Shown here: in pieces, positions 61,403-64,000 of the stretch | Layout: every line of letters starts with the position of its first letter | Numbering within the stretch: position 1 is the stretch's first letter | From: Rhizobacter sp. AJA081-3 | GTDB lineage: Bacteria > Pseudomonadota > Gammaproteobacteria > Burkholderiales > Burkholderiaceae_C | Assembly: GCF_017795745.1 (NCBI RefSeq) | Contig: NZ_CP059067.1 | Span: 2,170,001-2,234,000 of the forward strand | Length of the DNA stretch: 64,000 bases | Direction of reading: 5' to 3' | Position numbers and translations under genes: made by a program | The notes under the pieces: generated by a model | What the model saw: the letters and a program-made list of their open reading frames with translations, nothing else | The model's database searches: none | What the model was told of the DNA's origin: nothing

Positions 61403-61431
61403 GGCGGGTGGGTGACGTCGGAAAGGCGGGA

Positions 61432-62715
61432 TTATGCGGTGGCGAGGTCGGCCGCCCAGTTGGCGGCGCCGGCCAGCGGCAGGCTTCGTTGCGGGGCGGC
61501 GGCGTCGCGAAGGTCCTTCAGCGCGACCTCGCCGCGGGCGACCTCGTCGTCACCGAAGATCAGCGCGTAGCGCGCGCCACTGGCATCGGCGCGCTTGAAC
61601 TGCGACTTCATGCCGGTGAAGCCGGCATTCATCTGCACGGCGATGCCGGCCGCGCGCAGCGCCTCGATGGCCACCATCGCCGGCACCAGCGCAGTGGCCG
61701 AGGGCACGACGGCGTAGACACGCGGCGGCGTCGGGGGCGGCGCGACACCGAGCTCTTCGAGAAGCAGCAGCACGCGCTCCAGCCCCAGGCCGAAGCCGAC
61801 CGCCGGTGCCGGCTTGCCGCCGAGCTGCTCGATCAGGCCGTCGTAGCGGCCACCGCCGCACACCGTGCCCTGGGCACCGAGCTTGTCGGTGACCCACTCG
61901 AACACGGTGAGGTTGTAGTAGTCCATGCCGCGCACCAGGCGCGGGTTGATGCGGTAGACGAGACCCGCGGCATCGAGCACGGCACGCACGGCACCGAAGT
62001 GCGCCAGCGATTCGGCGCCGAGGAATGCCGGCAGCTGCGGCGCCGCCTCGATGAGAGGCTGCATCGCCGGATTCTTGCTGTCGAGGATGCGCAGCGGGTT
62101 GGTGTGCAGGCGGCGCTTGGCGTCTTCATCGAGCTGATCGGCATGCGCCTCGAGGTGCTTGATCAGCGCCGCGCGGTGCGCCAGGCGCTCGGCCGGCTGG
62201 CCCAGGCTGTTGAGCTCCAGGCGCACGTCGCGTTCTTCGACGATGCCCAGGTCGCGCCACAGCGCGCGCAGCATCAGGATCAGCTCGGCGTCGACGTCCG
62301 GGCCGGCGTAGCCCAGCGCCTCGGCGCCGAACTGGTGGAACTGCCGCGAGCGGCCCTTCTGCGGACGCTCGTGGCGGAACTGCGGGCCGATGTAGAAGAG
62401 GCGCCGCCCGCCGTCGCGCAGGAACGAGTGCTCGGTCATGGCGCGCACCACGCCGGCGGTGTTTTCCGGGCGCAGCGACAGGCGGTCGCCATTCATCGAG
62501 TCGACGAAGGAATACATCTCCTTCTCGACGATGTCGGTCACCTCGCCGAGGCCGCGCACGAACAGCGCCGTCGGCTCGACGATCGGCGTGCGCACGTTGG
62601 CGTAGCCGTAACGGTGCATCAGCGCGCGGATCTTGTCCTCGAGCCACTCCCACCGGGCGGAATCCGGCGGGAGGATGTCGTTCATGCCCTTGACGGCGCG
62701 GATCGGTTCAGCCAT
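61432..62715 (-). CDS. hisS: Histidyl-tRNA synthetase HisS
   Basis: Class II synthetase, 427 residues. Motif 1 region is [17 protein letters not shown]; motif 2 is [18 protein letters not shown]; the His-binding segments are [14 protein letters not shown] and [14 protein letters not shown]; motif 3 is [11 protein letters not shown]. The C-terminal anticodon-binding domain is present, unlike in HisZ. There is a 29-base gap to yfgM. Confidence 0.98.
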   Translation of the reverse strand: MAEPIRAVKGMNDILPPDSARWEWLEDKIRALMHRYGYANVRTPIVEPTALFVRGLGEVTDIVEKEMYSFVDSMNGDRLSLRPENTAGVVRAMTEHSFLRDGGRRLFYIGPQFRHERPQKGRSRQFHQFGAEALGYAGPDVDAELILMLRALWRDLGIVEERDVRLELNSLGQPAERLAHRAALIKHLEAHADQLDEDAKRRLHTNPLRILDSKNPAMQPLIEAAPQLPAFLGAESLAHFGAVRAVLDAAGLVYRINPRLVRGMDYYNLTVFEWVTDKLGAQGTVCGGGRYDGLIEQLGGKPAPAVGFGLGLERVLLLLEELGVAPPPTPPRVYAVVPSATALVPAMVAIEALRAAGIAVQMNAGFTGMKSQFKRADASGARYALIFGDDEVARGEVALKDLRDAAAPQRSLPLAGAANWAADLATA

Positions 62716-62776
62716 GGAATCGTGGTGCAGCGGATCAGCGCCGCTCGTGCGGCCGACCCTTCGGTGGGGTATCGCC

Positions 62777-64000
62777 TCAGGCCGCTGACGCGGCGCCGAA
62801 GCGCTTCTCGACGTAGTCCTCGACGATGCGGTGGAACTCCTGAACGATGCCGTCGCCGCGCAGGGTCAGGGCCTTCTCGCCGTCGATGAACACCGGTGCG
62901 GCCGGCGCTTCGCCGGTGCCGGGCAGGCTGATGCCGATGTCGGCATGCTTGCTCTCGCCCGGGCCATTGACGATGCAGCCCATCACCGCGACCTTCATCG
63001 TCTCGACACCCGGGTACTTGCCCTTCCACACCGGCATCTGCGCGCGCAGGTAGTCGTCGATCTGCTTGGCCAGCTCCTGGAAGGTGGTGCTCGTCGTGCG
63101 GCCGCAGCCCGGGCAGGCGGTCACGCTCGGATTGAACGAACGCAGGCCCAACGACTGCAGGATCTCCAGCGCCACCACCACCTCCTGCGTACGCGCCTCG
63201 CCGGGCTGCGGCGTGAGGCTGACGCGGATGGTGTCGCCGATGCCGTCCTGCAGCAGCAGCGCCAGCGCGGCGGTGGAGGCCACCGTGCCCTTGGTGCCCA
63301 TGCCGGCTTCGGTCAGGCCCAGGTGCAGCGGGTAGTCGCAGCGCCTGGCGAGCGCGCGGTAGACGCTGACCAGGTCCTGCACGCCCGACATCTTGCACGA
63401 CAGGATGATCTGGTCGGGCCGCAGGCCGATCTCCTCGGCGCGGCGCGCCGACTCGACCGCCGACATGATGATCGCGCGGTACATGATCTGCTGCGGCTCG
63501 TGCGGCTCGGGCAGCTTGGCGTTCTCATCCATCAGCTGCGCGAGCAGTTCCTGGTCGAGGCTGCCCCAGTTGACGCCGATGCGCACCGGCTTGTCGAACT
63601 TCGCTGCCGCTTCGACCATCTGCGCGAACTGGCGGTCTCGCTTGTCGCCCTTGCCGACGTTGCCCGGGTTGATGCGGTACTTCGACAGCGCTTCGGCACA
63701 GGCCGGAAAGTCGGTCAGCAGGCGATGGCCGTTGTAGTGGAAGTCGCCGATCAGCGGCACGTCGATGCCCATGCGGTCGAGCTGCTCGCGGATGTGCGGC
63801 ACCGCTTCGGCCGCCTCGGGCGTGTTGACGGTGATGCGCACCATCTCCGAGCCGGCGATGGCCAGCTCCTGAACCTGGATGGCGGTGCCGATCGCGTCAA
63901 CGGTGTCGGTGTTGGTCATCGACTGCACGCGAACCGGCGCGCCGCCGCCGATGGTGACGATGCGCGAGCCCCAGCGCACCTGCGCCTGGTGCGAATGGCG
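62777..64000 (-). CDS. ispG: 4-hydroxy-3-methylbut-2-en-1-yl diphosphate synthase IspG, 5' end outside the window
   Basis: MEP-pathway [4Fe-4S] enzyme that makes HMBPP. About 407 residues are visible. The reading frame continues past base 64000; the GTG near 63979 is an internal Val within the usual [12 protein letters not shown] stretch, not the start. Cluster ligands are in ACPGCGRTT (two Cys) and [10 protein letters not shown] (third Cys with the Glu). [12 protein letters not shown] and [11 protein letters not shown] are family segments. It has a 61-base gap to hisS. dxr of the same pathway is at 38192. Confidence 0.97.
   Translation of the reverse strand, partial: RHSHQAQVRWGSRIVTIGGGAPVRVQSMTNTDTVDAIGTAIQVQELAIAGSEMVRITVNTPEAAEAVPHIREQLDRMGIDVPLIGDFHYNGHRLLTDFPACAEALSKYRINPGNVGKGDKRDRQFAQMVEAAAKFDKPVRIGVNWGSLDQELLAQLMDENAKLPEPHEPQQIMYRAIIMSAVESARRAEEIGLRPDQIILSCKMSGVQDLVSVYRALARRCDYPLHLGLTEAGMGTKGTVASTAALALLLQDGIGDTIRVSLTPQPGEARTQEVVVALEILQSLGLRSFNPSVTACPGCGRTTSTTFQELAKQIDDYLRAQMPVWKGKYPGVETMKVAVMGCIVNGPGESKHADIGISLPGTGEAPAAPVFIDGEKALTLRGDGIVQEFHRIVEDYVEKRFGAASAA

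Overview
The window is chromosomal DNA of a high-GC betaproteobacterium, most likely a Burkholderiales member of the Rubrivivax/Leptothrix/Ideonella/Methylibium kind. This rests on the GC-rich third codon positions, the order of the core genes and the protein styles (short-form histidine enzyme partner HisZ, single-TM TPR protein beside bamB, PrpE-type propionyl-CoA synthetase). No species can be named from the sequence alone. Coding density is very high. No stretch of more than about 230 bases lacks a gene. I see no insertion sequence, prophage, CRISPR array, rRNA or integration site.

Layout. (1) 1-5100: 5' part of nadB, an uncharacterised protein with a possible Roadblock/LC7-like C-terminus, and clpB behind a heat-shock-type promoter. 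(2) 5.1-12 kb, minus strand: a tightly packed run alaA-hom-thrC-mobB-moeA-moaD-moaE-crcB that joins threonine synthesis to molybdenum-cofactor assembly and ends in a fluoride channel. (3) 12-15.7 kb: Mth938-like protein, BCP peroxiredoxin, a compact candidate small RNA with its own promoter and terminator, a PIN-PhoH ATPase and an exported ATP-dependent DNA ligase. (4) 15.8-18.7 kb: prpE and acuI, a pair that fits propionate/3-hydroxypropionate assimilation. (5) 18.8-24.9 kb, plus strand: NlpC/P60 hydrolase, then moaA-mobA-GNAT-moeA(second copy)-panB-panC. (6) 24.9-29.1 kb: ppsA and its regulator ppsR, divergent, then a membrane diguanylate cyclase converging on ppsR. (7) 29.2-44.2 kb, minus strand: the conserved translation/envelope superoperon rpsB-tsf-pyrH-frr-uppS-cdsA-dxr-rseP-bamA-skp-lpxD-fabZ-lpxA-lpxB-rnhB-TrmH methyltransferase. 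(8) 44.3-48.5 kb, plus strand: amidase, D-amino-acid dehydrogenase and bifunctional NAD(P)HX repair enzyme. (9) 48.5-51 kb: rnr and a divergent tRNA-Leu(CAG). (10) 51-64 kb, minus strand: the conserved run ispG-hisS-yfgM-bamB-der-hfq-hflX-hflK-hflC-DUF2065-hisZ-purA-phosphoribosyltransferase.

How the genes fit together. Two blocks build the envelope. The superoperon supplies lipid A (lpxA/B/D), undecaprenyl and isoprenoid precursors (dxr, uppS, with ispG at the far end), phospholipid (cdsA), the BAM complex (bamA, and bamB elsewhere), a periplasmic chaperone (skp) and the sigma-E protease (rseP). The hfq-hflXKC block handles RNA and membrane-protein quality control. Mo-cofactor genes are split over two separate clusters, each with its own moeA copy; moaB and moaC are not in the window. 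Many junctions are NTGA stop/start overlaps, which suggests translational coupling. Most of the window is ordinary core genome. The parts most worth a second look are the candidate small RNA before phoH, the uncharacterised protein at 1105-2385, the VRAF variant in BamA and the near-leaderless promoter of the NlpC/P60 gene.
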